Positions 24,905 to 34,402 of a DNA stretch of 64,000 nucleotides are shown here, piece by piece. The position numbers were made by a program, and so were the translations under genes. The notes beneath the pieces were generated by a model that had not been told where the DNA came from, ran no database searches, and saw only the letters and a program-made list of their open reading frames with translations. Origin of the DNA: Kytococcus aerolatus (GTDB lineage: Bacteria; Actinomycetota; Actinomycetes; Actinomycetales; Dermatophilaceae). The first letter of the stretch is position 1. Each line of letters starts with the position of its first letter. The DNA lies in assembly GCF_900187395.1 (NCBI RefSeq), contig NZ_FYEZ01000002.1, positions 124,001 through 188,000 on the forward strand, written 5' to 3'.

Positions 24905-26029
24905 CTATTTGGATGGGTTTGCAAGGCGGCTCAACGCCTCGGCAATCTCAGCGTCTCGGCCCTGGGCGGCGTGTTGGTAACGGAGGGCAGCGGCGGGAGT
25001 GCTGTGCCCGATGCGGGTCATCAGTTCGGGCACCGTGGCGCCGGCAATCGCCGCCAGCGTCGCGCCGGTGTGGCGCAGGTCGTGCCAGCGGGTGCCCGGT
25101 GCCCCTGCAGCCTCAGCGGCGCGTGCCCACTGGGGGGCGAGCGTGGACTGCGACAGGTGCGCCTCGGGGTCACGCGCGGCGGGCCACAGCAGGGCCTCGG
25201 CATCCGGGCCGGTGTGCTCGGCCAGGTGGTGCGTCAGCGTGTCGGTGACGTGCGGTGGCACGGCCACGTCACGCAGGCCGGCGTCCGTCTTGGGTAGGCC
25301 CACCCGCAGGTCGCCCCGCACGCGCCCCACGGCCCGCCGCACGTGGATGACGTAGGTGCCGCCGGGCAGGCGCTCAACGTCCTTGCGTCGCAGCTCCAGT
25401 GCCTCGCCTTGCCGAAGGCCGCACCACGCCGTGACGAGCACGAGCGCGCGGAAACGTGGCTGTATCGCCTGCGCAGCGGCATCCACTTGTTCTGGGGTGA
25501 GGACGTGTGCCTTGCGAGCCGACTTGGCGGTGCCGGCGCCGCGAATGCGGGTCGGGACGCGCTCTATGAGTTCGTCGTCCATGGCAGAGCGCAGGATCGT
25601 CCGCAGCAGGCTGTAGGCGTGGGCCTTTGCGGTGGGGCCGGTGTTCACGCGGTTGTGCCAGTGGCGCACGCGGGCGGGAGAGATTGCGGTCAGGGGGAGG
25701 TCTCCGAGTGAGGGGAGTAGGTGGCGGTCCAGCAGTCCCTCGTAGAGAACGCGGGTCCGAGGGCGCAGGTCGCGGTGTTGCATCCACGAGGCCGCGTACT
25801 CCGCGAACGTCGGCACGCGCACGGTGTTCCGGGAGTGGGGTGCCGTCCATGACTCGGTTTCGATGAGGCGTCGCTCGGCGTTGAGCCAGGCTTCGGCGTC
25901 TCCCTTTGCGGTGAAGGTGTGGGGCGCGTTGTGTCGCACGCCGTCCGGCCCCGTGTAGGACGCTTGCCATCGCCTCGAGGGCAGCTTCCGTAGGGCACCG
26001 AAGGCCCGTCGCTGTCGCTTGGGTGCCAC
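24905..26029 (-). CDS. int: Tyrosine site-specific integrase
   Basis: A 374-residue phage integrase. The N-terminal AP2-like arm-binding region is at about residues 1-60 (RRWQASYTGPDGVRHNAPHTF). A SAM-like core-binding domain follows (FAEYAASWMQHRDLRPRTRVLYEGLLDRHL). Catalytic residues: Arg in AWCGLRQGEALEL, HDLRHTGATL (HxxR) and the Tyr nucleophile in GHSTPAAALRYQHA. I chose the GTG at 26029, with AAGGAG 11 bases upstream. It lies 148 bp from attR and reads away from it, the usual position. It recombines the att site in tRNA-Arg. Confidence 0.94.
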   Translation of the reverse strand: MAPKRQRRAFGALRKLPSRRWQASYTGPDGVRHNAPHTFTAKGDAEAWLNAERRLIETESWTAPHSRNTVRVPTFAEYAASWMQHRDLRPRTRVLYEGLLDRHLLPSLGDLPLTAISPARVRHWHNRVNTGPTAKAHAYSLLRTILRSAMDDELIERVPTRIRGAGTAKSARKAHVLTPEQVDAAAQAIQPRFRALVLVTAWCGLRQGEALELRRKDVERLPGGTYVIHVRRAVGRVRGDLRVGLPKTDAGLRDVAVPPHVTDTLTHHLAEHTGPDAEALLWPAARDPEAHLSQSTLAPQWARAAEAAGAPGTRWHDLRHTGATLAAIAGATVPELMTRIGHSTPAAALRYQHAAQGRDAEIAEALSRLANPSK

Positions 26030-26059
26030 GCCGTGCCCCTCTCCTTGTGCGCCTACCGT

Positions 26060-26110
26060 GCAACAGTTAGAGTGTACCTGTTGCCGCTCGTGGCCACCTA
26101 TGACCACGAG
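26060..26110 (-). promoter_or_regulatory. Integrase promoter/operator with two inverted repeats
   Basis: GCAACAG (26060-26066) and CTGTTGC (26078-26084) flank TACACT on the minus strand (26071-26076), a good -10 hexamer for int. A second inverted repeat, CTCGTGG (26087-26093) and CCACGAG (26104-26110), follows upstream. Both have 7-bp arms and spacers of 11 and 10 bp, as expected for a dimeric repressor or for integrase arm sites. Confidence 0.55.
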
Positions 26111-26176
26111 CCGAAGGCAGAATCGCTGGGAAGTGGGGGAAATTTGGCCCCACGGCTGGGCTGCGAGAGTGCAGAC

Positions 26177-26205
26177 GTTGCAGGTTCGAGTCCTGCCGGG
26201 GGCGC
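26177..26205. repeat. attR core, 29-bp duplication
   Basis: Exact copy of 16730-16758, the displaced 3' end of the original tRNA-Arg. No tRNA 5' half lies before it. It marks the right end of the element. Confidence 0.95.
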
Positions 26206-26279
26206 CACACGGTCGGGTGCGACGAGGGTCGCCTCCTCGCCCGCCGCACACGGTGCGGTCCACCGCCTAGGGTGGCACC

Positions 26280-27992
26280 GTGACCGATCGCCTCGACCCT
26301 GCCCTCATCGATGCCGTGAGCGAGCTCCGCGGCGCCGTCGCCGACGCGCGCTTCCCGCTGGAGACGCCTGACGCGCAGGAGGTCCGCGACCAGCGCGGGC
26401 AGCTGCTGCGCCAGCTCGACGACTACGCCCTCCCGCGCCTCCGTGATCTCGACGCGCCGCTGCTCTGCGTGGTCGGGGGGTCGACCGGTGCGGGCAAGTC
26501 GACGCTCGTGAACTCCCTGCTGGGGGACGTGCTGACCACCTCCGGCGTGCTGCGCCCGACCACGCGCGCCTCGGTGCTGATCCACCACCCGGCCGACGCG
26601 GGCTGGTTCACCACCGACCGGGTCCTGCCCGAGCTGGCCCGCCTCACCGGCGGGCCGGCCGGCCTGGGGGACGCCTCCGCCGTCCGGCTCGTGGAGTCCC
26701 GCGCCCTGCGCCCGGGGCTGGCGCTGCTCGACGCCCCGGACATCGACTCCGTCGTCGAGGCCAACCGTGACCTGGCGCGCCAGCTGCTGGGCGCCGCCGA
26801 CCTCTGGATCTTCGTGACCACCGCCGCCCGCTACGCCGACGCCGTGCCCTGGCAGATGCTGCTGCAGGCCGCCGAGCGGGGCACCTCCGTGGCCCTCGTG
26901 CTCGACCGGGTGCCGGCCGGGGCGATGGACGAGGTGCTCACCGACTTCTCGGCGATGCTGCGCGAGCAGGGCCTGGGAGACGCGCCGGTCTTCGCGGTGC
27001 CGGAGTCCCAGCTCACCGAGGACGGGCTGCTCCCGCCGGAGGAGGTCGGCGACGTGCGCGGGTGGCTGCACAACCTGGCCGACGACGCCGACGCCCGGCA
27101 GGTCGTCATCCGGCGCACCCTGGCCGGCACGCTGGCCTCCCTGGACCGTCGCTCCCACGCGGTGGCGCAGGGGGTGGACTCGCAGGTGGCGGTGCTCGAC
27201 GCGCTCCGCGAGGACGCCCGGCTCGGCCACGCCGACGCCCGGGAGCGGGTGGAGGAGTCCATGAGCGACGGCACGCTGCTGCGCGGCGAGGTGCTGGCCC
27301 GCTGGCAGGAGCTCGTGGGGACCGGCGAGATCTTCAAGCAGCTCGACGCCGGCGTGGGGCGTCTGCGGGACCGCGTGGCGGGCTTCTTCACCGGCCGCCG
27401 CCCGACCGCCGCCACCGAGGACCTCGGGGAGGCCCTGGAGGAGGGGGTGGCGCAGCTCCTGGAGTCGCAGCTGGAGGCGGCCGCAGCCGTGACCGCCCGG
27501 GCCTGGCGGGCCGACCCGGCCGGCGCCGCCCTCCTGGAGCGCCACCCCGAGCTCAGCCGCCCGGGCGCCGGCGTGCGGGAGCGCACCCAGGCGCTGGTGC
27601 ACGACTGGCAGTCCGACCTGCTGGAGATGGTTCGCCGGCAGGCCGGGAGCAAGCGCACCACGGCCCGCTACCTGGCCATCGGGGTGAACGGCCTGGGCGT
27701 ACTGCTCATGCTGCTCGCCTTCGCCTCGACCGGTGGCGCCCTGCTGGGCAGCGAGGTCGCCATCGCCGGCGGCTCGGCCGTGGTGGCCCAGCGCATCCTG
27801 GAGGCGATCTTCGGCGACCAGGCGGTCCGCTCGCTGGCCGCTGCCGCCCGCGTCCGCCTCATGGAGCGGGTGGAGGACCTGCTCGCGCAGGAGCGCGGGC
27901 GCTTCGACGCCGTGCTCGACGAGGTGGGGGTCTCCGCCCAGGTGGCCCAGCGCCTCCGGGAGGCCGCTGCCCGCGTGGAGGCCCACCGATGA
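26280..27992 (+). CDS. Dynamin-like GTPase, first of a pair
   Basis: A 570-residue protein with a GTPase domain at about residues 60-230: VVGGSTGAGKSTLVNSLLG (P-loop), RPTTRASVLIHH (switch I Thr region), LALLDAPDID (DxxG-like) and LVLDRVP in place of NKxD. The rest is helical with two hydrophobic segments near 470-510 (YLAIGVNGLGVLLMLLAFA, GSEVAIAGGSAVVAQ), consistent with membrane association. Actinobacteria commonly carry two adjacent genes of this kind, related to the Streptomyces dynamins DynA/DynB that stabilise sporulation septa. It overlaps the second gene by ATGA, so the two products are probably made together. Confidence 0.85.
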   Translation: MTDRLDPALIDAVSELRGAVADARFPLETPDAQEVRDQRGQLLRQLDDYALPRLRDLDAPLLCVVGGSTGAGKSTLVNSLLGDVLTTSGVLRPTTRASVLIHHPADAGWFTTDRVLPELARLTGGPAGLGDASAVRLVESRALRPGLALLDAPDIDSVVEANRDLARQLLGAADLWIFVTTAARYADAVPWQMLLQAAERGTSVALVLDRVPAGAMDEVLTDFSAMLREQGLGDAPVFAVPESQLTEDGLLPPEEVGDVRGWLHNLADDADARQVVIRRTLAGTLASLDRRSHAVAQGVDSQVAVLDALREDARLGHADARERVEESMSDGTLLRGEVLARWQELVGTGEIFKQLDAGVGRLRDRVAGFFTGRRPTAATEDLGEALEEGVAQLLESQLEAAAAVTARAWRADPAGAALLERHPELSRPGAGVRERTQALVHDWQSDLLEMVRRQAGSKRTTARYLAIGVNGLGVLLMLLAFASTGGALLGSEVAIAGGSAVVAQRILEAIFGDQAVRSLAAAARVRLMERVEDLLAQERGRFDAVLDEVGVSAQVAQRLREAAARVEAHR

Positions 27993-29611
27993 GCCGCCGC
28001 CTGGCCGACGAGATGGACGGCCGCGGGCGCCTGCGGGAGAGCGCCCAGGAGCTGCGACAGGCCGTCCTGAGCGGTGGTCGCGAGCTGGAGCCGGTGGCCG
28101 CGGGGCGGGCCGAGGACATCTCCGCGAAGGTGGACGAGCGCACCGCCCTGGCCGGTGACCACACCATCGTGGCGCTGGCCGGTGCGACCGGCTCGGGCAA
28201 GAGCTCGCTGACCAACGCCCTGGCCGGGGCGCACGTCACCGAGCCGGGGATCCGTCGCCCGACGACCTCGACCACCTCGGCCGTGGTGTGGGGGCCCGAC
28301 CCGGCCACGGAGGTGCTCGACTGGATCGGGGTGCACCGCCGCCACCACGCGGACTCCGAGGTGGAGCGCGGGGCCGGCCTGGACGGGCTGGTGCTGCTGG
28401 ACCTCCCGGACTTCGACTCCCGGGAGACCGCCCATCACGCCGAGGCCGACCGGGTGCTGGAGATGGCCGACCTCTTCCTCTGGGTGACCGACCCGCAGAA
28501 GTACGCCGACGCGCGCATGCACGACGACTACATCCGGGCGCGGCGCCACCACGGCACGGTGATGGTGGTGGTGCTCAACCAGGCCGACCTGCTCTCGCCG
28601 GCCGACCGGGAGGCCGTCGTCAGCGACCTGCGCGGGCTGCTGGAGCGCGACGGAGTCGGTGACGTGGAGGTCCTGCCGATCTCGGCGAAGACCGGGCTGG
28701 GGCTGGAGTCCCTGCGCTCGCTGCTGGCCCGGATCGTGGCTGAGAAGGAGGCCGTCCGGGCCCGCCTGCTGGGCGACGTGCGCACCTCGGCCGAGGCCCT
28801 GCTGGACTCCGTGGCCGAGCACGACCCGGACCCGGCGGGGATCCTCGACTCCCGGCTGGTGCCGGCGCTGAGCCGTGCCGCCGGGGTGCCGACCGTGCTC
28901 AAGGCCGTGGAGGCCGACCACCTGCGCCGCGCGAACGCCGCCACCGGCTGGCCGGTCACGCGGTGGGTGCGGCACCTGACCCCGGACCCGCTGAAGCGCC
29001 TTCACCTGGACGGTGGGCGGGATGGCTCCGGCGGTCTGGGGCCGAGCTCGATCCCGCAGGCCACCCCGGCCGCCCGGTCCGCGGTGGACCTCGCCTGCCG
29101 AGAGGTGGGCGACGCCGCCGGTGAGGGCCTGCCCCGCCGCTGGGCCGAGGCCGTGATGGAAGCCGCCGTGCCCCCCGCCGAGCAGCTCTCGGCCGAGCTG
29201 GACGGCTCCGTGCGCCGGACCGGGGTCCAGCAGCGGTCGAGCTGGTGGTGGCCGGTGGTTGGCATCCTCCAGTGGCTGCTCCTCGCCTGCGCGGTGGCCG
29301 GGCTGCTCTGGCTGGTGGCCACCTTCGTCCTGGAGAGCTTCCTGGCCTTCCCGCTGGCCGACGTGCCCACCTGGTACGGGGTGCCCTGGCCGGTGATCCT
29401 CCTGGCCGGTGGCGTGGCCGGTGGCCTGCTCGTGGCGATGATCAGTCGCTTCCTCGCCGGGTTCAGCGCCCGGCGGCGACGCCGGCAGGTCGCCCGGGAG
29501 ATGGAGCAGGCGATCTCCGGCGTGGCGCAGGAGAGCATCGTCCAGCCGGTGCGCGAGGTGCTCGACCGGCACCGCAGCACCCGGGAGCACCTGCAGCGCG
29601 CGCTGGCCTGA
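27989..29611 (+). CDS. Dynamin-like/YfjP-type GTPase, second of a pair
   Basis: A 540-residue protein with a complete GTPase domain: VALAGATGSGKSSLTNALAG (P-loop), RRPTTSTTSAVVWG (switch I), VLLDLPDFDS (DxxG), VVLNQADLLS (NxxD, Gln for Lys) and PISAKTGLGL. Two membrane helices lie near residues 420-470 (WPVVGILQWLLLACAVAGLLWLV as the first, VILLAGGVAGGLLVAMIS as the second), and the tail is basic. It forms an operon with the preceding GTPase; the partners probably act together on the inner membrane. A hairpin terminator follows. Confidence 0.85.
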   Translation: MSRRLADEMDGRGRLRESAQELRQAVLSGGRELEPVAAGRAEDISAKVDERTALAGDHTIVALAGATGSGKSSLTNALAGAHVTEPGIRRPTTSTTSAVVWGPDPATEVLDWIGVHRRHHADSEVERGAGLDGLVLLDLPDFDSRETAHHAEADRVLEMADLFLWVTDPQKYADARMHDDYIRARRHHGTVMVVVLNQADLLSPADREAVVSDLRGLLERDGVGDVEVLPISAKTGLGLESLRSLLARIVAEKEAVRARLLGDVRTSAEALLDSVAEHDPDPAGILDSRLVPALSRAAGVPTVLKAVEADHLRRANAATGWPVTRWVRHLTPDPLKRLHLDGGRDGSGGLGPSSIPQATPAARSAVDLACREVGDAAGEGLPRRWAEAVMEAAVPPAEQLSAELDGSVRRTGVQQRSSWWWPVVGILQWLLLACAVAGLLWLVATFVLESFLAFPLADVPTWYGVPWPVILLAGGVAGGLLVAMISRFLAGFSARRRRRQVAREMEQAISGVAQESIVQPVREVLDRHRSTREHLQRALA

Positions 29612-29636
29612 GCCGCGGCGCTGTGAGGACCTCTCC

Positions 29637-29674
29637 GAGGGCCTCGGCCCACCCACAGGGTGGCCGGGGCCCTC
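29637..29674 (+). terminator. Hairpin terminator after the GTPase operon
   Basis: A GC-rich stem, GAGGGCC with GGCCCTC at the base and GGCC/GGCC plus ACCC/GGGT inside, closes 26 bases after the stop. Confidence 0.7.
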
Positions 29675-29744
29675 GCTCGTCCCCGGGGGTCGCCGGGCCA
29701 CGGTGTGGGGGAGCCGACCACCGGGGTCGGCCGAGGGGAGAGAG

Positions 29745-30302
29745 ATGAGTGAGACCTACGTGACCGTCACCGGGAACGTCGCCACCCAGCCCGTGCTGCG
29801 GGTGGGGCGGACCGGGACGCCCTTCCTGACCTTCCGGCTGGCGCAGAACGTCAACCGGCTGGACCGGACGACGGGCGTCGTGGAGACCATCGCCACCAAC
29901 TGGATGACCGTGTGCGCCTTCCGCGCCCACGCGGTGAACCTGTACCGCTCGTTGGCCAAGGGGCAGCCGGTCATCGTCCACGGGCGCCTGCGCGTCCAGG
30001 ACTGGGCCACCGACGAGCGCAGCGGCACCACCGTGGAGCTGGAGGCCACCGCGGTGGGGCACGACCTGGCCCGGGGGCAGGCGTGCTTCGTGAAGGTGGC
30101 CCAGCCGCCGCTGCCGCAGTCCACCGACACCGCGGCCGACCGGCGGCAGCTGCGGGAGCTGGCGGCCAGCGCGGCCCGGGAGGCGGCTCCGGAGGTGCTG
30201 CCGGTGTTCATCCCGCCGGAGCCGGGCTCGGAGGAGCAGGCGGAGCACAGCGAGCAGTCCGTGTCCGCCGTGGGTTCCGAGCCCGGCCGGGCCCCGGTCT
30301 GA
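29745..30302 (+). CDS. ssb: Single-stranded DNA-binding protein (secondary SSB)
   Basis: A 185-residue protein with an OB fold: VTVTGNVATQPVLRVGRTGTPFLTFRLAQN, NWMTVCAFRAHAVNLYRSLAKGQPVIVHGRLR and VELEATAVGHDLARG. The tail after residue 115 is acidic and Glu-rich but lacks the DDDIPF-type tip that the main replicative SSB uses to bind partners, so this is probably a second SSB (SsbB-like, linked to recombination or competence in some actinobacteria). ATG chosen after GGGGAGAGAG; an earlier ATG at 29703 lacks support. Confidence 0.9.
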   Translation: MSETYVTVTGNVATQPVLRVGRTGTPFLTFRLAQNVNRLDRTTGVVETIATNWMTVCAFRAHAVNLYRSLAKGQPVIVHGRLRVQDWATDERSGTTVELEATAVGHDLARGQACFVKVAQPPLPQSTDTAADRRQLRELAASAAREAAPEVLPVFIPPEPGSEEQAEHSEQSVSAVGSEPGRAPV

Positions 30303-30321
30303 GTGTGGCCCGGCGGGGTCT

Positions 30322-30357
30322 GCGGGGAGGGCAGGGACCAGCCCCTGCTCTCCCCGC
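30322..30357 (+). terminator. Hairpin terminator after ssb
   Basis: Two stacked stems, GCGGGGAG/CTCCCCGC outside and GCAGGG/CCCTGC inside, lie 20 bases after the ssb stop. Confidence 0.75.
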
Positions 30358-30373
30358 GTGGGATGCGAGGCCC

Positions 30374-30389
30374 GTAGCACAAGTGCTAC
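30374..30389 (+). promoter_or_regulatory. Palindromic operator of the toxin-antitoxin pair
   Basis: Perfect inverted repeat GTAGCAC-AA-GTGCTAC, ending 9 bases before the antitoxin start. Toxin-antitoxin operons are normally repressed by the antitoxin, alone or with the toxin, at such sites. Confidence 0.7.
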
Positions 30390-30398
30390 GTTGAGGAG

Positions 30399-30647
30399 GT
30401 GGAGCTGATCGGGTTGAGAGAGTTGCGTCAGGACGCCTCTGCGCTGGTGCGGCGCGTGGAGGCGGGGGAGTCGATCGTCATCACGGTGGCCGGCCGCCCC
30501 AGCGCCCGGCTGGTTCCTGTGGTCCCGAGGCGGTGGGCGCGGTGGAGCGCTGTGCAGGACGCCCTGCACGGTCCCGCCGACCCCCACTGGACCGAGGACC
30601 GTGACCTGGTCGACCAGTCCCTCGTGGACCCCTGGGAGGGACGGTGA
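30399..30647 (+). CDS. Phd/YefM-type antitoxin
   Basis: An 82-residue antitoxin. GLRELRQDASALVRRVEAGESIVITVAGRPSARLVPV is the typical N-terminal DNA-binding dimer fold of the prevent-host-death family; the C-terminal part (TEDRDLVDQSLVDPW) would wrap the toxin. The GTG at 30399 directly abuts a GAGGAG, so translation may be leaderless or start a few codons on. Its stop overlaps the toxin GTG. The operator upstream suggests autoregulation. Confidence 0.88.
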   Translation: MELIGLRELRQDASALVRRVEAGESIVITVAGRPSARLVPVVPRRWARWSAVQDALHGPADPHWTEDRDLVDQSLVDPWEGR

Positions 30648-31048
30648 CCCCACCCCGCGGCGCGGAGGAGCGGGGAGTTCTCGACACCAGTGTGGTGATC
30701 GCCGGTGACCTGTCACCGCTCCCGGGTCTGCTGGCCATCAGTGCCGCGACCATCGCCGAGCTCCATTTCGGCGTCCTGGTGGCCCGGACTCCTGCGGTCA
30801 GGGCGGACCGTCTCCGTCGGTTGACTCTCCTGCAGGCCCGCTTCGACCCGCTGCCCGTGGATGACGCAGTGGCTGCGAGCTATGGGCAGCTGGCGTCCAC
30901 CGTCCACGCGGCGGGGCGGCAGCCCCGGGCGCGGGTCATGGACCTGCTCATCGCGGCTACGGCCCACGCCCACGGTGCTGTGCTCTACACCCGGAACGCC
31001 CGGGACCTCGCCGGGTTGGAGGAGCTCCTCGAGGTGAGGGCGGTCTGA
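30644..31048 (+). CDS. VapC-type PIN-domain ribonuclease toxin
   Basis: A 134-residue PIN domain. Acidic active-site residues are seen in GVLDTSVVIAG (first Asp), TIAELHFGVL (Glu), RVMDLLIAATAHAHG (Asp) and TRNARDLAGL (last Asp). Such toxins cut tRNA or rRNA when the antitoxin is lost. The GTG start overlaps the antitoxin stop, giving coupled translation. Confidence 0.9.
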   Translation: MTPPRGAEERGVLDTSVVIAGDLSPLPGLLAISAATIAELHFGVLVARTPAVRADRLRRLTLLQARFDPLPVDDAVAASYGQLASTVHAAGRQPRARVMDLLIAATAHAHGAVLYTRNARDLAGLEELLEVRAV

Positions 31049-31075
31049 GGGGGCGCACCGCCTAGACTCCGGCCC

Positions 31076-32758
<1,683 letters not shown>

Positions 32759-32836
32759 CGCTCCGCACCTGACCGGCTGCCTCCGCTGAGCCGTTCCCGC
32801 CGCCGACGCCCGTCCCCTCTGCCTCCGCGGGAGGGG

Positions 32837-33787
32837 ATGGGCGTCGCGCGTGTGCGCATCCCGCCGGGCGGCCCGTGGGCGACCGTCGCCGAGGCGCTCG
32901 CGGAGGTGACCGGGCAGCCGGAGCTCGTGGCGGCCGGCGTCGCGGCGGGCGAGGTGGTCGTCGACGACGGGGTGCCCGGCTCGCGGGGGCTGGTGGTGGA
33001 TGCGGCCACGGAGTACCTGCCGACCGGGCCGCGGCGGCGGGTGGCCTGGCTCTACCGGCCGTACCCGACCGAGCCCGAGGTGCCTGGCGGGCTGCCGGTT
33101 CTCCAGGCTGACGAGCACTGCGTGGTGGTGGACAAGCCGCCCTTCCTGGCGACGATCCCGCGTGGGGTGCACGTGCAGCAGACGGTGGTCGCACGCGTGC
33201 GCGAGGACTTCCCCGAGGCCGTGCCGGTGCACCGGCTGGACCGACTCACCTCCGGGGTGCTGCTGTGCGCCCGCACCCCCGACGCGCGGCGGCCCCTGCA
33301 GCAGCTCTTCGAGCAGCGCCGGGTGACCAAGGCCTACGAGGCCGTGGTGTCGCTCCCCGCCCAGGACACGTCCGGTGCCTTCCGGGTGTCACCGGGAGTG
33401 GCAGGCCTGGGGCTCGGGGAGCGCGTCGAGCGGGCGGTCGGCGAGCAGGAGCACCAGCTGGTGAAGAAGCGGGGGAACCAGCAGGTGGCCGTGGTGCCCG
33501 GTCCGCCCAACGCGCTCACCCGCATCGAGGCCGTGGAGGTGGACGAGGCGGCCGGCCGGGCCCGGCTGCGGCTCCACCCGCATACCGGGCGCACCCACCA
33601 GCTGCGGGTGCAGCTGGCGCACCTGGGGCTGCCGATCGTCGGCGACCCGCTCTACCCGGTGCAGACCGAGCAGGTCACCGGGGACTTCTCGAAGCCGCTG
33701 CAGCTGCTGGCCACCCGGCTGGAGTGGACCGACCCGTGGACGGGGGAGGCCCGGCGGGCGGAGTCGCGCTCTCCTCTGCTTGGCTGA
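32837..33787 (+). CDS. RluA-family pseudouridine synthase
   Basis: A 316-residue enzyme converting uridine to pseudouridine in rRNA or tRNA. The catalytic motif is VPVHRLDRLTSGVLLCA with the essential Asp; VVVDKPPFLATIPRGVH and HPHTGRTHQLRVQLAHLGLPIVGDPLYP are the other family blocks. An N-terminal stretch of 80 residues resembles a degenerate S4-like region. Which RNA site it modifies cannot be told from sequence. Confidence 0.92.
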   Translation: MGVARVRIPPGGPWATVAEALAEVTGQPELVAAGVAAGEVVVDDGVPGSRGLVVDAATEYLPTGPRRRVAWLYRPYPTEPEVPGGLPVLQADEHCVVVDKPPFLATIPRGVHVQQTVVARVREDFPEAVPVHRLDRLTSGVLLCARTPDARRPLQQLFEQRRVTKAYEAVVSLPAQDTSGAFRVSPGVAGLGLGERVERAVGEQEHQLVKKRGNQQVAVVPGPPNALTRIEAVEVDEAAGRARLRLHPHTGRTHQLRVQLAHLGLPIVGDPLYPVQTEQVTGDFSKPLQLLATRLEWTDPWTGEARRAESRSPLLG

Positions 33788-33792
33788 CCCGC

Positions 33793-34140
33793 ATGCGCAT
33801 CGAACGAGTTGTGCCGATCCTGACGGTGGCGGACCTGCAAGCCACGACCGCGCATCATGAAGAGGTCCTCGGGATGCAGCGGGTCATGGATCACGGATGG
33901 ATCGTCACTCTGGCGGACGGCGCGGGGCACCAGCTGAGCCTGATGACGAAGGACGCGACCGCACCGGTCAACCCGGTGCTCTCGGTCTTCGTGGACGACG
34001 TCCAGGAGGCCCACGATCGGGCTGTCGAGGCCGGCCTCGAGATCGTGCATCCGCTGACCGACGAGCCGTGGGGCGTGACCCGTTTCTTCTACCGGGGCCC
34101 AGATGGGCAGGTGGTCAACGTGGGAAGTCACACTCCCTGA
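33793..34140 (+). CDS. VOC (glyoxalase/bleomycin-resistance fold) protein
   Basis: A 115-residue protein with the beta-alpha-beta-beta-beta pattern of the vicinal-oxygen-chelate family: RVVPILTVADLQATTAHHEEVLG, HQLSLMTKD, PVLSVFVDDVQEAHDRAVEAG and RFFYRGPDGQVVNVGSH. Some metal ligands of true glyoxalases are absent or shifted, so it may be a binding protein rather than an enzyme. It begins 3 bases after the stop codon of the preceding gene. After its stop lie 262 bases in which I see no supported gene. Confidence 0.85.
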   Translation: MRIERVVPILTVADLQATTAHHEEVLGMQRVMDHGWIVTLADGAGHQLSLMTKDATAPVNPVLSVFVDDVQEAHDRAVEAGLEIVHPLTDEPWGVTRFFYRGPDGQVVNVGSHTP

Positions 34141-34402
34141 CGGCAGGAAGGCGTCACCGTGCCGTTGGTCACAGGGGCCTCCGCAGGCGTGGGGGCGGAT
34201 CGGCGTGCAGCCACCCGCGCGTGCTGCTGGGGAGTCGCGCCCGCCGTGCGCAGCCAGTGCTCGGAGCGGTCAACCGTGACGACCCACCCTGGCCGCCCCC
34301 AGGCCCTCCACGCCGATGCGGCGGTTCCACTCGGCGAGGTCCATGAGCGCGATCCCTGTCACGCTGCCGTGCCGCCCGGAAACGGCAGCCGCACCAGGCG
34401 CC

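Larger units (their letters stand above)
16759..26205. mobile_element. Integrated satellite-like element in tRNA-Arg
   Basis: A 9.4-kb insertion between two exact 29-bp att copies, the left one inside tRNA-Arg, the right one next to the tyrosine integrase. In order from attR: integrase, AlpA-like HTH, two unknown genes, primase/P-loop protein, YozE-like protein, WhiB-like protein, an unknown 269-residue protein, HNH nuclease, small terminase-like and large terminase genes, then 1.3 kb of non-coding DNA full of inverted repeats. All these genes are on the minus strand, and several overlap by ATGA. No portal, capsid, protease, tail or lysis gene is present. Integrase-AlpA-primase-terminase without virion genes is the hallmark of phage satellites that borrow a helper's capsids; a shrunken prophage is the alternative. 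Confidence 0.88.

Noticed and set aside
16759-26205. Anti-phage defence island
   Set aside because: No recognisable defence gene (restriction-modification, Abi, CBASS, retron, TIR and so on) is present; the HNH protein is of the terminase-associated type.
34141-34402. A gene between the VOC protein and the APH-like kinase
   Set aside because: Short frames on both strands lack start signals and motifs; a minus-strand frame with MDLAEWNRRIGVEG stops after 24 residues.
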